64,000 nt of DNA from Nitrospira sp. (GTDB lineage: Bacteria; Nitrospirota; Nitrospiria; Nitrospirales; UBA8639). The notes under the pieces are model-generated. The model worked only from the letters and a program-made list of their open reading frames with translations, was not told the DNA's origin and ran no database searches. A program made the position numbers and the translations under genes. Positions 1 through 9,328 of this stretch are shown piece by piece. Location of the stretch: positions 3,420,001 through 3,484,000 of the forward strand of contig CP058931.1 in NCBI GenBank assembly GCA_024760505.1, read 5' to 3'. Positions within the stretch are counted from its first letter, which is position 1. Each line of letters begins with the position of its first letter.

Positions 1-392
1 TTGGTCGCTAAGGATTCGGATATCGTGCATGGTGGCCTGGCAGGGAGACCGAATCTATCATGAGTCCCCATCTCAGTCAATGAATGCAAACCAAAAATCC
101 CTTGTCATTTCGGTCGCAGCCTAGCATCCATGCCGTATCTCTTTCCTCTTGAAGACGTGTTCGTCGTCGTGGTGAGTTTGATCATTGCGGGATTGCTATT
201 CTTTCGCTGGTATATTGTCCAGGATCGTAAAAAATGATTCATCCGGCTCTCAAAATTAACGACGTAGATTGTGTGTCATCTCCATCTAAATTGATCAGCC
301 ATTCTTTCAACCTCATGTGGACAAGGTGTCTGGTGCATTTGTGTTTTGCAGGAGCCCTCTTTATAATTCAACCCCTTTTTTTAATGTGAGGA
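1..392. other. Left edge, mostly non-coding
   Basis: Two forward frames are open at the left edge, one to a TGA at 61-63 and one to a TAG at 122-124. Either could be the tail of a gene beginning outside the window, and neither is recognisable. The only other candidate is a very short membrane ORF at 130-237, listed separately. The last 150 bases before rph are rich in T runs and should hold its promoter, but I could not pick convincing -35 and -10 boxes. Confidence 0.4.
130..237 (+). CDS. Possible 35-residue membrane peptide
   Basis: An ATG at 130 opens a 35-codon frame ending in TGA at 235-237. Its product begins MPYLFPLEDVF and then has a strongly hydrophobic stretch ending in FFRWYIVQDRKK. 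That is the shape of a single-pass membrane peptide with a basic cytoplasmic tail. No good ribosome-binding site precedes it and I do not recognise the family. It is listed because the composition is non-random, but it may be noise. Confidence 0.3.
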   Translation: MPYLFPLEDVFVVVVSLIIAGLLFFRWYIVQDRKK

Positions 393-1139
393 ATGATGTT
401 ACCGACACTGCTAACCCCGCGTTCAGATAATCGACGGGCGGATGAACTCCGGCCTGTCAAAATTACTCGCCCATTTACCAAATATGCCGAAGGGTCGGTG
501 CTCATCGAAATGGGAGAGACCAAGGTGGTGTGTACGGCCTCGGTGGAAGAAAAAGTTCCGCCTTTTTTACGGGACAAAGGACAAGGCTGGATTACCGCTG
601 AGTACGGGATGTTGCCCCGTTCCACCCATGACCGGATGTCCCGTGAAGCCAGCAAAGGCAAGCAGGGCGGGCGAACCTTAGAAATTCAACGGCTGGTGGG
701 GCGCTCGCTTCGAGCCGTCACGGATATGCATCAAATGGGAGAACGCTCCATTTGGATTGATTGTGATGTGATTCAGGCGGATGGAGGAACACGGACCGCC
801 TCTATCACGGGCGCCTATATTGCTCTGGCTGATGCCTTTTCGACCCTGAAAGAAAAAGGTCTGATCAAACAATGTCCGCTTCTGGATTATTTGGCGGCCA
901 TCAGTATTGGAAAGATGGCCGGGGAAATCCGTTTAGACCTGGCCTACGACGAAGACTCTCAAGCGGACGTGGATATGAATTTGGTCATGACCGGGAATGG
1001 GCGGATAGTCGAGGTGCAGGGAACCGCCGAACAATCTCCATTTTCCAAAAAAGATCTGGATGATTTTTTGGCGATGGGATGGGAAGGGATTCAACGCTTG
1101 ATTACCTTACAGAAGGAGCTTATCGGCTCTATTGCCTAA
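393..1139 (+). CDS. rph: Ribonuclease PH
   Basis: This is a 248-residue protein, close to the roughly 240 usual for RNase PH, the phosphate-dependent 3'-5' exonuclease that trims tRNA 3' ends. Family hallmarks are visible: RPFTKYAEGSVLIEMGETK near the N-terminus, the GGTRTASITGAY block at residues 131-142, and QADVDMNLVMTG followed by VEVQGTAE in the second half. The start is one of two adjacent ATG codons (393 or 396) behind a GTGAGG-like site. rdgB starts 11-14 bases after the stop, so the two are probably co-transcribed. This pairing is common in bacteria and leads here into a tRNA gene, the natural substrate class of the enzyme. Confidence 0.95.
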   Translation: MMLPTLLTPRSDNRRADELRPVKITRPFTKYAEGSVLIEMGETKVVCTASVEEKVPPFLRDKGQGWITAEYGMLPRSTHDRMSREASKGKQGGRTLEIQRLVGRSLRAVTDMHQMGERSIWIDCDVIQADGGTRTASITGAYIALADAFSTLKEKGLIKQCPLLDYLAAISIGKMAGEIRLDLAYDEDSQADVDMNLVMTGNGRIVEVQGTAEQSPFSKKDLDDFLAMGWEGIQRLITLQKELIGSIA

Positions 1140-1153
1140 GTCGGATAAGGGTG

Positions 1154-1766
1154 ATGGTCATTGACTCATTAGTCCTGGCGACCGGGAACCGACATAAAGT
1201 TGAGGAAATTCAATTTATTCTCAATGATGTGGGCATTCCCATGCTCACCCTGAATGAATTTCCTGATTTTCCCGCTGTTGAAGAAGATGGGCTTACCTGT
1301 CAGGCCAATGCCGTGAAAAAGGCCGTGGCCACAGCCAAATTTACCGGACACTGGGCTTTGGCGGACGATACCGGGCTGGAAGTGGATGCGTTACAGGGAC
1401 GTCCAGGGGTCTATGCGGCCCGATACGCCGGCGAGCATGCAACTTACAAGGATAACTGTCAAAAACTGTTGCAGGAATTACACGGGGTGCCTTCAGACCA
1501 GCGAACCGCCCGTTTTATCACCGTGGTGGCGCTGGCAAACCCGGATGGTGAGACGGAAACCGTTGAAGGCGTGTTAGAGGGAATTATTACCCAGGAGTTT
1601 CATGGAACGGGTGGATTCGGGTATGATCCGGTATTCTATGTTCATCAATTAGGAAAAACACTAGCCGAGATGACCTTTGCAGAAAAAAATCGAATAAGCC
1701 ATCGCGCTCAAGCGGTGACCAATGCCAAGAGTCTTCTCACCACACATCGCCATTTAGCACAAGAGT

Positions 1767-1789
<23 letters not shown>
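1154..1789 (+). CDS. rdgB: XTP/dITP pyrophosphatase (HAM1/RdgB family)
   Basis: This 211-residue house-cleaning nucleotide pyrophosphatase removes XTP, dITP and ITP. The signatures are LATGNRHKVEEI at the start, EEDGLTCQANAVKKA, ALADDTGLEVDAL followed by GRPGVYAARYAG, GTGGFGYDPVFY, and TFAEKNRISHRAQA. I chose the ATG at 1154; a GTG at 1151 is directly in front of it. The frame also runs open further upstream, but that part overlaps rph and lacks family similarity. The last eight codons lie inside the tRNA-Pro gene, so the C-terminal residues GRSAAR are encoded by the tRNA's acceptor and D-arm sequence. Confidence 0.93.
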
Positions 1790-1850
<61 letters not shown>

Positions 1851-1857
1851 CAATACC

Positions 1858-3023
1858 TTACGCATTCGCTTTATCCTTAATGATTTCCTCGTTTCCGGTT
1901 CCTGTGCCGGTTCCATTGGGAATCGACTGATTTTCCTCGGTAGGTTGCCCTTCTTTCCGAGTGGACTTCCCATAGCCAGATACTCCCTCCACGGCGTCTC
2001 TCAGGTGGGTCGTGGAGAGATGGGCATAGCCTTGATCAAGTTGGTCCCGCTATGTCAAAGCAGGGCGGCGATTGTGCTTTCATTCTGGCTATTCATGGCC
2101 AATCTCGAAGCGAACGTATGGCCCAGGGTGTGCCAGGTCACTGGTTCCAACTTGGCCTTCTCCGCGGCTGGACAAAAGATCCTCCCATAGAAGCTGTAAG
2201 TATCCATATGGCTCCCCAGGGTCTTACTCGGGAAGACCCACGTGGAGTATTCCCAGGCGGGGAACCCTCGCAACAATTCCTGGGCTTCTGCGTTCAAGGG
2301 GACAAATTGAACCTTACCCGATTTCGTTTTAGACAGGGTCAAAAATCCTTGCTCCTAATTGACATTGGCCCATCGAAGGGAAAACAGTTCGGTTTTCCGC
2401 AACTCCGTCAACATGGCCAATCTAGCCCATTGAGCGTAAGGCTGCCCCAGGGCCTTCAGCAACGCCGCTTCTTCCTTTATCCTCAAAAATCGTGTTCGCC
2501 CCTGAGAGACTTTTGGCATATCAAATTTGGCGAACGGATTCTTTTCCAGCTTGCCGGTCCGAATGGCCACATTCAGGACATGACGCAAGAATTTCAAGTA
2601 GTGTTTGATTGTTTCAGGGACATGCCCCTTGGCCGTCAATTCCTCTTTGGCCACATCGAGATCCGATGGGGTGATTTGTGGCAACCGTTTTCTCGCCAAT
2701 CGACTTTTCCACCATTCCCCATATCGGCGTTCTTCATATTGAGTTTTGGCACTCTTGTCCGAAACCGCCAATTTAGTCATATATTGATCAATCCATTCGA
2801 TGGCCAGGGAAGTTCCCTGTTGGTGATAGCGTTCCGGAAAGAACTGGCCGCCCCTCTGCTCGTTTTTCGCCTTCTCGTAGAACTCACGGGCCTTGGTTTT
2901 CGTGGCGAAGGAGTCAAACCGACATTCTTTGCTATTGTGCATCAATCGGACTTACTAGAAGGCTTTTCCCTGGGCATTAGTGTGTTGATAAAGCCCTCGG
3001 TCTGTTCTACCTTTCCGTGCCAT
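1858..3023 (-). pseudogene. Tyrosine recombinase (phage-type integrase), inactivated
   Basis: Joining the frames gives a ~388-codon integrase. The start is the ATG at 3021-3023 (MARKGRTDRGLYQHTNAQG). Two adjacent in-frame stops follow near 2950-2960. The SAM-like core-binding domain and first catalytic-domain part run to about 2355. A frame break follows, then the box II region down to 2055, and after a last frame break near 2042 the YAHLS tyrosine motif and a low-complexity tail end at 1858. The box I arginine is kept (TELRKTELFSLRW), but box II reads WHTLGHTFASRL, with glycine where the catalytic arginine of LRHT is expected. The gene lies next to the tRNA attachment site, as expected for the integrase of the left element. 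Confidence 0.85.
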
Positions 3024-3026
3024 CGC

Positions 3027-3174
3027 TTAGCCTCCGTTCTTAATTTGCGATTGATTCAGTTCCCGTTCCAACAGCGCCCGAATAAACCCGCTGGCCGTGT
3101 AGCCTAGGCTTCCCAAGCATCGAGCTTGGCTTTCAGGCCGGTCGAAGCTGAGTGAGTACCCGTTCCATCTTCAT
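3027..3174 (-). pseudogene. Small ribbon-helix-helix-like gene remnant upstream of integrase
   Basis: On the minus strand, ATGAAGATGGAACGGGTACT at 3174 starts a frame that breaks after about 13 codons. A second frame then continues as YTASGFIRALLERELNQSQ to a TAA at 3027-3029, four bases before the integrase start. The end resembles the helical half of a small DNA-binding protein, and its position resembles that of a control gene co-transcribed with the integrase. The assignment is tentative because only about 45 residues can be pieced together. Confidence 0.4.
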
Positions 3175-3286
3175 CTGCCTCTACTCCTTTCGTGTCTTTC
3201 CTGGGCAGGCTCATAGCTATTATATGATAGTAAACTTAGTCAACTGATGTTTGCCGCTATCACAAGAACTTGTTAGCGTTCCGGCC

Positions 3287-3475
3287 ATGGCCCGACCACC
3301 GGCAGAAGGCACAGGAGCTTGGAACTTTCGGGATATTCCCCGTGGATTCATGCAACGGGTGAAGATGGCAACGGCGTATGAAGGAAAGACCGTCAAAAAG
3401 TGGTTGATGGATCTGGCTAAAACCCGGTTAGCGGAGATGGAAAAGAAGGGGATCTTGCCGAAGGGGAAGGGGTAA
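3287..3475 (+). CDS. Small ribbon-helix-helix-type DNA-binding protein
   Basis: This 62-residue protein begins MARPPAEGTGAWNFRDIP. It has a central strand-like segment and helix (RGFMQRVKMATAYEGKTVKK, WLMDLAKTRL) and a lysine-rich end. The pattern of a short strand followed by two helices is what Arc/CopG-type regulators and antitoxins show. I preferred the ATG at 3287 to a TTG at 3251 because the extension adds no recognisable sequence. No toxin gene adjoins it: the next gene is a large secreted protein 160 bases away. Its target is unknown. Confidence 0.5.
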   Translation: MARPPAEGTGAWNFRDIPRGFMQRVKMATAYEGKTVKKWLMDLAKTRLAEMEKKGILPKGKG

Positions 3476-3636
3476 TCCTATACGCCTTCTTTGGAGGGGT
3501 AATTGACTATTAAGCTGGAAAGCGTACAGTAGCATCACCTCCTTGGCCGGAAGGGCTTGAGGAAGTTTTTTTGTTTAAGAAAGAGATGTGAGCCGACCGC
3601 TTTTCTCATTGTATTTAGCTCTTGGAACAGGGAACC

Positions 3637-6600
3637 ATGAAGATAGGGCTCCTAGGTGTTATGAGCGTGGGTGTTGCCTTCCTTCTTATTACCACCGAAC
3701 CTGTCTATGCTGATGTGTGGATAGCAGGAAGCAAACAGATTGCTAAGATTGCTCCAGATGGACAAACAATACTAGCGTCGGCTGGTTCGGTGTTTGGCAG
3801 GCGTTTTAGCTGCAGCCTTCGTGGATTGTATGATGTGATAGGCGTTGATCAGAAAGATGGAAGCGTCTGGGTCAGTGATTGTAATAATAACCGTGTTTTT
3901 AAGCTCGGCTCCGAGGGAGATCCTCTATTTGAGGTCGATCTGTTGAGTCCGATCGGAATAGGCATCGATCCCAACGATGGTTCCATATGGACTTCCCTAT
4001 TACTCAACGAAGTTGATTTTCCGCGTGCCGTTATCAAGTTAGATCCACGAACAGGTGAGGAGCTTGTTAGAGTAACAGGATTTTCACGTTTTGTTTCGTC
4101 AATAGCTATTGGGTCGAAGGGGCATATTTGGATTGCCGATCGGTTCAATAATGAAGTGGTAGTTCTAGCAGGCACTGATGAAGAACTCAGCGGATACGAT
4201 ACAACTGGTATGTCTGGAATTCATCACCAGAGACTCGGCGGATTTAACGAACCATTACAAATCGATGTAAGTCCAGAAAATGATGCGCAAGGACCTGGAA
4301 ACGTTTGGGTCGCTGGCGGAATTTCGGGGATCGTAAAGCTAGCACCTGATGGAGCTGAACTAGTTAGAAAGAGACCCCCGGACTTTCATGAGGTGAAAGG
4401 TGTGTCTGTCAATTCACGTGATGGGAGTGTATGGATTAGTGATTTTAACAGCGATCGAATAGCCAGGCTATCTTCTACAGGAGTTGAACTTATCAATTTA
4501 TCATATGAGGGTAATCAACCGCTTGCGATCGCCGTAGATATGACAGATGAAGTAGCGTGGCTTGTTGTGGGTGTGGAGGGTGACTCACTATTAAAACTTG
4601 ATGCAAAAGGGTTGGAAGGAGTCAGGATAGGGGGATTTGGAGCCATTGGAGGCATAGCAACAATACCTCCAAGTCGCCTTCCCGCCGTTTATGCGGGTCC
4701 CAACCAGGTGATCATCCTTCCCAGTGCAGCTTCCCTCAATGGAACGGTGTTTGACGATGGCCTGCCAAATCCTCCCGGTAGCCTCACCACCATTTGGTCA
4801 AAGGTGAGTGGCCCAGGCACCGTGACCTTTGGTAATGCCAACGCAGTGGATACGACCGCCAGCTTCAGTCTCCCTGGCACGTATGTCCTGCAACTCACGG
4901 CTGATGATGGGGATTTGACCGCTAGTGCCTCCGTCACCATCCTAGTTTTGCCGGTGGAAGGGGATACGCATTTAGATGCCGTTTTTGCAGGAGGGGATAG
5001 GTGTTTCGGAGATGGGCAAGGAAATTTCCAATGTAAGCCCATTGCCTTTTCCACCAACGGTTCATCGGATGTGGAATTGGGTGATGTGAATGGGGATGGG
5101 TATCAGGATGCAGTCTTCACGGGACTGCGCAGTCATGTATGCCTAGGTGATGGGAAGGGAAACTTTACCTGTAGTGAGATAGATAATGGGTTTGATGGAG
5201 ATAGGGTAGCCCTGGGTTTAGTCAATAATGATCAATTTCTTGATGCTATTTTTACTTATTATTATGAATCCTCCTACCCTCAGGTATGCTTAGGGGATGG
5301 AACGGGCGAATTTTCCTGTAGTCGCATGGACCCGAATCAGAGCAACTTAGCTGAAGGTCCAATAGCCCTCGGGGACATCAACGGCGACAATCATCTCGAT
5401 GCGCTCTTTTCTATTGTATACATGGAAGATGCCCCAATGCTTTGTTTGGGCGACGGCAATGGGGGCTTTTCCTGTAATAACATGGGAGTTGTAGAACCTC
5501 CTGTTCACGATTTCTTTGGTGAAGTTGCCCTAGGGTTGGTCAACGAGGACCAGTACCTTGATTTAGTATCCACCATCATCAGCAATGGTGAACCAGGCAA
5601 TCAGGTCTGTCTCGGTGATGGCTCGGGCAAGTTTACCTGCAGCAATGTGAGCGCCGAGGTAATCAGGAGTTCCGACGTGGCGCTTGGGTTAGTGAATGGC
5701 GACCAATACCTTGATGCCGTCTTTGCCAATGACGAACAACCCAATCAGGTCTGTCTGGGAGACGGAACGGGCAAGTTTACCTGCAGTAATGTGAGCGCCG
5801 AAGTGATCAGGAGTTCAGACGTGGCCGTTGGGTTGGTCAACGATGATTCTCACCTTGATGCAGTGTTCGCCAGTGGTGATGGCGTTCGTATCTGTTTAGG
5901 GGATGGAAGTGGCAAATTTTCGTGCATGGCTATTCCGAACGTAAGTGGTACTCATAGCGTGGCCCTCGGCTTCCTGAACGCCCCTATCAATTCACCCCCA
6001 ACCGTCAATGCCGGAATACCTCAAACTATTACGCTGCCAAGCACCGCTTCTCTTGATGGCATGGTAAATGATGATGGACTCCCCAACCCGCCAGCCTCCG
6101 TGACCATCAATTGGTCAAAGGTGAGTGGCCCAGGCACCGTGACCTTTGGTAATGCCAACGCAGTGGATACGACCGCCAGCTTCAGTCTCCCTGGCACGTA
6201 TGTCCTGAAGTTGATCGCCAATGATGGGGCTTTAACCGCTAGTGCCAACGTAACGATCACAGCCAATTCTCCTTCTCCACCTCCACCACCACCTCCTCCT
6301 GTCAATCAAGCTCCAAGGGTGGATGCAGGGCCAGCACAAATAATAATTCTCCCAAACAAAGCTACGCTTGATGGGACGGTATCGGATGACGGCCTCCCGA
6401 ATCCACCAGGTGTGGTTACTGTTCGATGGACCAAGATAAGTGGTTCAGGTGTAGTCATTTTCACCGATCCCAATGCCGTCGATACTATCGCCACCTTTAG
6501 CAGCGTGGGGACCTATGTGTTGCGGCTGACCGCCACGGACGGGGCACTTTCCACCAGTGCGGATGTCATCATCACAGTCAATAATCAGGGTGTCAGAAGA

Positions 6601-7482
6601 GAGAGCCGTGATATTAATGGCGATGGAAAAGCTGACATTGTGTGGCGCAATAGTAATGGTGCCACGGCCATCTGGTTCATGAACGGAACAGCGATTGCCT
6701 CCGCTGGCTTCCCCGGTGGAGTGCCGTTAACGTGGCAGATCGCAGGGGTGGGCGATGTGAATGGTGATGGCAAGGCTGATGTCATTTGGCGCCATAGGAC
6801 CAGTGGCACCGTGGCTATTTGGCTGATGAACGGGGTGACCATTACCTCTGTGGGCTTTCCCGGCAGTGCACCACCGGCGTGGGACATTCAGGCTGTCGGG
6901 GATGTCAACGGTGATGGCAACGCCGACATCGTGTGGCGCAATACCAGTTCAGGTGCAGTATCGGTGTGGTTCATGAATGGGGCGACCATCACGTCGGCGG
7001 GGTTTCCCCCCGGGGTCTCGTTGGCCTGGCAGGTGGCGGGGGTAGGCGACGTGAATGGTGATGGTAAGGCTGATGTCATTTGGCGTAAGGGCAGCAGTGG
7101 GACCGTGGCGATATGGCTCATGAATGGGTTGACGATCACCTCGGTGGGCTTTCCGGGCACCACCTCCGTGGCTTGGAAGATTGAGGGGGTGGGCGATACC
7201 AATGGTGATGGGAAGGCCGACCTGATTTGGAAGAATGACACGAGCGGCGTGGTGGTCATCTGGTTGATGGATGGAGCCACCCGCGCCTCCTCTGGCGTCG
7301 TGGGTGGCCTCGCCTCGTCTTGGAAGATTGCGCAGGTCGGGGATGTCGATGGGAACGGCACGGCCGATCTTGTCTGGCGCCACAGCCTGCTCAGTGCCGT
7401 AGAGGTGTGGATCATGAACGGCGTGACCCTCACCACTATGGGCTCCCTTGGGGCCACCTCCACCGACTGGGAGATTCAATAG
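3637..7482 (+). CDS. Secreted modular protein: NHL-like propeller, PKD domains, FG-GAP repeats
   Basis: This is a 1281-residue exported protein. The ATG at 3637 follows GGAACAGGG and gives a clear signal peptide ending TEPVYA. Residues ~25-345 hold about six NHL-like blades with phrases such as VWVSDCNNNRVFKLG, HIWIADRFNNEVVVL and SVWISDFNSDRIARL. A PKD-like domain follows at ~349-438. Residues ~442-780 are calcium-loop repeats (GDVNGDGYQDAVF) that each carry a cysteine pair (VCLGDGTGKFTC). Two more PKD domains (~788-876, ~894-982) are joined by an eight-proline linker, and six ~48-residue FG-GAP/VCBS repeats (GDVNGDGKADIVWR, then WLMNG) end the protein. The same tail is on the gene at 10059. 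A role in adhesion or cell-surface binding is inferred from the domains; the ligand is unknown. Confidence 0.85.
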   Translation: MKIGLLGVMSVGVAFLLITTEPVYADVWIAGSKQIAKIAPDGQTILASAGSVFGRRFSCSLRGLYDVIGVDQKDGSVWVSDCNNNRVFKLGSEGDPLFEVDLLSPIGIGIDPNDGSIWTSLLLNEVDFPRAVIKLDPRTGEELVRVTGFSRFVSSIAIGSKGHIWIADRFNNEVVVLAGTDEELSGYDTTGMSGIHHQRLGGFNEPLQIDVSPENDAQGPGNVWVAGGISGIVKLAPDGAELVRKRPPDFHEVKGVSVNSRDGSVWISDFNSDRIARLSSTGVELINLSYEGNQPLAIAVDMTDEVAWLVVGVEGDSLLKLDAKGLEGVRIGGFGAIGGIATIPPSRLPAVYAGPNQVIILPSAASLNGTVFDDGLPNPPGSLTTIWSKVSGPGTVTFGNANAVDTTASFSLPGTYVLQLTADDGDLTASASVTILVLPVEGDTHLDAVFAGGDRCFGDGQGNFQCKPIAFSTNGSSDVELGDVNGDGYQDAVFTGLRSHVCLGDGKGNFTCSEIDNGFDGDRVALGLVNNDQFLDAIFTYYYESSYPQVCLGDGTGEFSCSRMDPNQSNLAEGPIALGDINGDNHLDALFSIVYMEDAPMLCLGDGNGGFSCNNMGVVEPPVHDFFGEVALGLVNEDQYLDLVSTIISNGEPGNQVCLGDGSGKFTCSNVSAEVIRSSDVALGLVNGDQYLDAVFANDEQPNQVCLGDGTGKFTCSNVSAEVIRSSDVAVGLVNDDSHLDAVFASGDGVRICLGDGSGKFSCMAIPNVSGTHSVALGFLNAPINSPPTVNAGIPQTITLPSTASLDGMVNDDGLPNPPASVTINWSKVSGPGTVTFGNANAVDTTASFSLPGTYVLKLIANDGALTASANVTITANSPSPPPPPPPPVNQAPRVDAGPAQIIILPNKATLDGTVSDDGLPNPPGVVTVRWTKISGSGVVIFTDPNAVDTIATFSSVGTYVLRLTATDGALSTSADVIITVNNQGVRRESRDINGDGKADIVWRNSNGATAIWFMNGTAIASAGFPGGVPLTWQIAGVGDVNGDGKADVIWRHRTSGTVAIWLMNGVTITSVGFPGSAPPAWDIQAVGDVNGDGNADIVWRNTSSGAVSVWFMNGATITSAGFPPGVSLAWQVAGVGDVNGDGKADVIWRKGSSGTVAIWLMNGLTITSVGFPGTTSVAWKIEGVGDTNGDGKADLIWKNDTSGVVVIWLMDGATRASSGVVGGLASSWKIAQVGDVDGNGTADLVWRHSLLSAVEVWIMNGVTLTTMGSLGATSTDWEIQ
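4794..4890 (+). repeat. 97-bp perfect internal repeat, copy 1
   Basis: This stretch inside the first PKD-like domain is identical to 6111-6207 in the second one. The spacing of 1317 bases is a multiple of three, so recombination between the copies would keep the frame and remove the cysteine-containing FG-GAP block between them. Perfect identity, while the flanks differ, suggests recent gene conversion or duplication. Confidence 0.9.
6111..6207 (+). repeat. 97-bp perfect internal repeat, copy 2
   Basis: This is the partner of 4794-4890, lying in the second PKD-like domain. It starts at the WSKVSGPGTV coding sequence and stops in the codons for TYVL, after which the two domains diverge. Confidence 0.9.
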
Positions 7483-7753
7483 GCAGCAGGCCTTATCTCT
7501 TTTCAATAGGGTTCACATGAGCCTGACTCTTCACTGGGTTGGGCTTTCGTGTTTTAGGGGTCTTTTGTTATGAACGGTTGAGGGAGTGAGAAAAATGTGG
7601 GGGATTCCTTTGAAGGAAGGTTGGTTTAATTCGACGAAAGGCTTACCATCCTAAATATAGACAATGAGAGCAGAGAGTGGTTTAGGGAAGAGCCTTTACA
7701 TCGCATTTGAGGTTTTGTGAGCGAACTTTTATGGTGTGTTGCCCGTAAACTCC
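7483..7753. other. Intergenic gap between convergent genes
   Basis: This lies between the stop of the large secreted protein and the end of a minus-strand gene. I found no gene, no convincing hairpin with a T tract and no repeat in it. Confidence 0.5.
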
Positions 7754-8122
7754 TTATACTTGGCTATAGACAGCTTGCCCTATTTCAAGATCAATAACAA
7801 AAGAATAGATATTCGTAGTCTCTAGGCCAGAGTCACTTGAAACTGCCGAAATTACCCCCGACCCTGCATGAATGACTTGAAAATTATTACTCATGCCTAC
7901 CTTGATAGTTTCTCCTCCATCCCAAGCTATTTCTAACCCTCCCCACTTTTCTGTTATCCATTCATCCATTATTTTCTCTCTCCTTGAATCATGCATGTTT
8001 TTTCCATCATATCTGGGAGTTTCCCCCTCCACGCAACTCGCCGAAAACAAAGGATAGTCGGAAGCAAGAACGGGTGATGAAAAAAGAAGAAGAGCCATTA
8101 GAAAAAGATAAGGAAATTTCAT
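7754..8122 (-). CDS. Small exported protein of unknown function
   Basis: I place the start at the ATG at 8122, giving 122 residues with a classic signal peptide (MKFPYLFLMALLLF, cleavage near SSPVLA). The 19 codons upstream in frame are very arginine-rich and look non-coding. The mature part has one cysteine, a WGGLEIAWDGG segment and an otherwise even mix suggesting a small periplasmic domain. I do not recognise the family. It converges on the large secreted protein to its left and stands alone otherwise. Confidence 0.6.
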   Translation of the reverse strand: MKFPYLFLMALLLFSSPVLASDYPLFSASCVEGETPRYDGKNMHDSRREKIMDEWITEKWGGLEIAWDGGETIKVGMSNNFQVIHAGSGVISAVSSDSGLETTNIYSFVIDLEIGQAVYSQV

Positions 8123-8246
8123 TCTATTCCATCTTACCCAAAATGTGGCGAATTTACGTCTTCTCAACCACAACCTCACGGTTTTCCTCTAAAAGTATCG
8201 CGCATAGCTTCTTGGATCTTTTTCTGCCCTTCTAAGGAGATGTTTG

Positions 8247-8508
8247 AACTAAGCAAGAAATTTACACACTCGCCAAAGACTTCAAGCAGAAAACGCCACC
8301 CCCCGAAACTCGCCCCGCTTCCCCGAACGCCACACCTTCACTGCCACCCTTCACCGATACCGATAACGCTGTCATCGAACAAATTATGGAAGTCATTCTT
8401 CGCCATGGTATCACTGCGGACCATGCCAAGGTGCTCCTAGGCCAGACCATCCAATTATTGGAATGGGGCAAGCAGGCCATGCATGAGGTGCCTGAGGCGA
8501 ATGCTTAA
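8247..8508 (+). pseudogene. Short ORF remnant lacking a start codon
   Basis: One frame reads EIYTLAKDFKQKTPPPETRP, then a proline-rich linker, then a helical end with ILRHGITADHAKVLLGQTIQ and LLEWGKQAMHEVPEANA, stopping at TAA 8506-8508. The composition looks like a real protein, but the frame has no ATG before codon ~47. An ATG at 8240 behind AAGGAG lies in another frame, so a single-base change near 8247 could have disconnected start from body. The alternative is a 40-residue protein starting at the ATG at 8386. Confidence 0.4.
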
Positions 8509-8627
8509 TTAGGTAAAAGTTGTTTATTTAATTCCTGCGATTTTGTATTCTTTTCTCGTACTTGGTTTGTTATCTATTTAAATACACCCTAAGACACCGG
8601 AAAATTTAAGTCAGCCAGGGATAATTT

Positions 8628-9328
8628 ATGTCCATTCCCTTCAGAGAGCAATGGGGCCTTCGCCTCTTTCTATTTTTTGTTCTCATGCTGGTCATGTTTA
8701 AGGGGCTGGCAAATGCCGCGGACTTACAAGTCAAGGTTATTCATATCGCCGATGGCGATACCATCACCGTGTTGAATTACGCCAAGGAGCAAATCAAGAT
8801 CCGGCTGAATGGCATCGATTGCCCGAAAAAAGACAAGCCTATGGCAAAAAGGCCAAGGAAATTACCAAGGATCTTATTGCATTCCAGATGGTCACCATTG
8901 AAACATTTGGCAAAGACCGGTATGGGCGGACGATTGGCGAAGTCATTCTAGAGGATGGCCGGAATTTGAATCGGTAACTGGTTAAGGAGGGAGGGTGTTG
9001 GTGGCATCGGAAGTATGCGCCAGGAAATTTGGTCCTCATGAAATTAGAAGCTGATGCTAAAGAGGCGAAATTGGGATTATGGAATGACCCCGATCTGATA
9101 CCTCCTTGGGATTTTCGGGGTGGTGGGAACAAAGCGACTTTGGAACTTGCGCCATCTCCCGTCCCTTTTAACCCAGACTTGGATATTCGGGGAAATAAGC
9201 GGAGCAAGAAATATCACCGGCCCGATTGTCCTAGTTATGACCAAATTTCTCCTCGCAATTGAGTTCCGTTTGATTCAGCACAAGAGGCAGTAGAAGCCGG
9301 CTTTGAGCTAGCGGGGAATTGTCAATAG
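8628..9328 (+). pseudogene. Staphylococcal-nuclease-like exported nuclease, broken (copy 1)
   Basis: A signal peptide (…MFKGLANA) leads into the thermonuclease fold: VIHIADGDTITVLN, then IRLNGIDCP with the arginine typical of the active site. A one-base loss near 8823 shifts the frame. In the next frame the rest continues as YGKKAKEITKDLI and FGKDRYGRTIGEVILEDG until a TAA at 8975-8977, then LVKEGGCWWHRKYAPGN and LEADAKEAKLGLWNDPD. A third lesion, TGA at 9260-9262, interrupts a C-terminal region (KYHRPDCPSYDQIS) that normally ends in AGNC. With three independent lesions the gene is dead. Related copies are at 13850 and 22374. Confidence 0.85.

Noticed and set aside
2052..3107. Long forward frame of 351 codons
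   Set aside because: It is antisense to the integrase pseudogene, whose family motifs are clear on the minus strand.
4960..5980. Diversity-generating retroelement target
   Set aside because: The repeated segments are structural FG-GAP units; there is no reverse transcriptase or adenine-biased template pair in the window.
6888..7463. Long minus-strand frames over the FG-GAP repeats
   Set aside because: Repeat-derived antisense frames opposite a well-supported secreted protein; the same artefact appears at 11657-12775.
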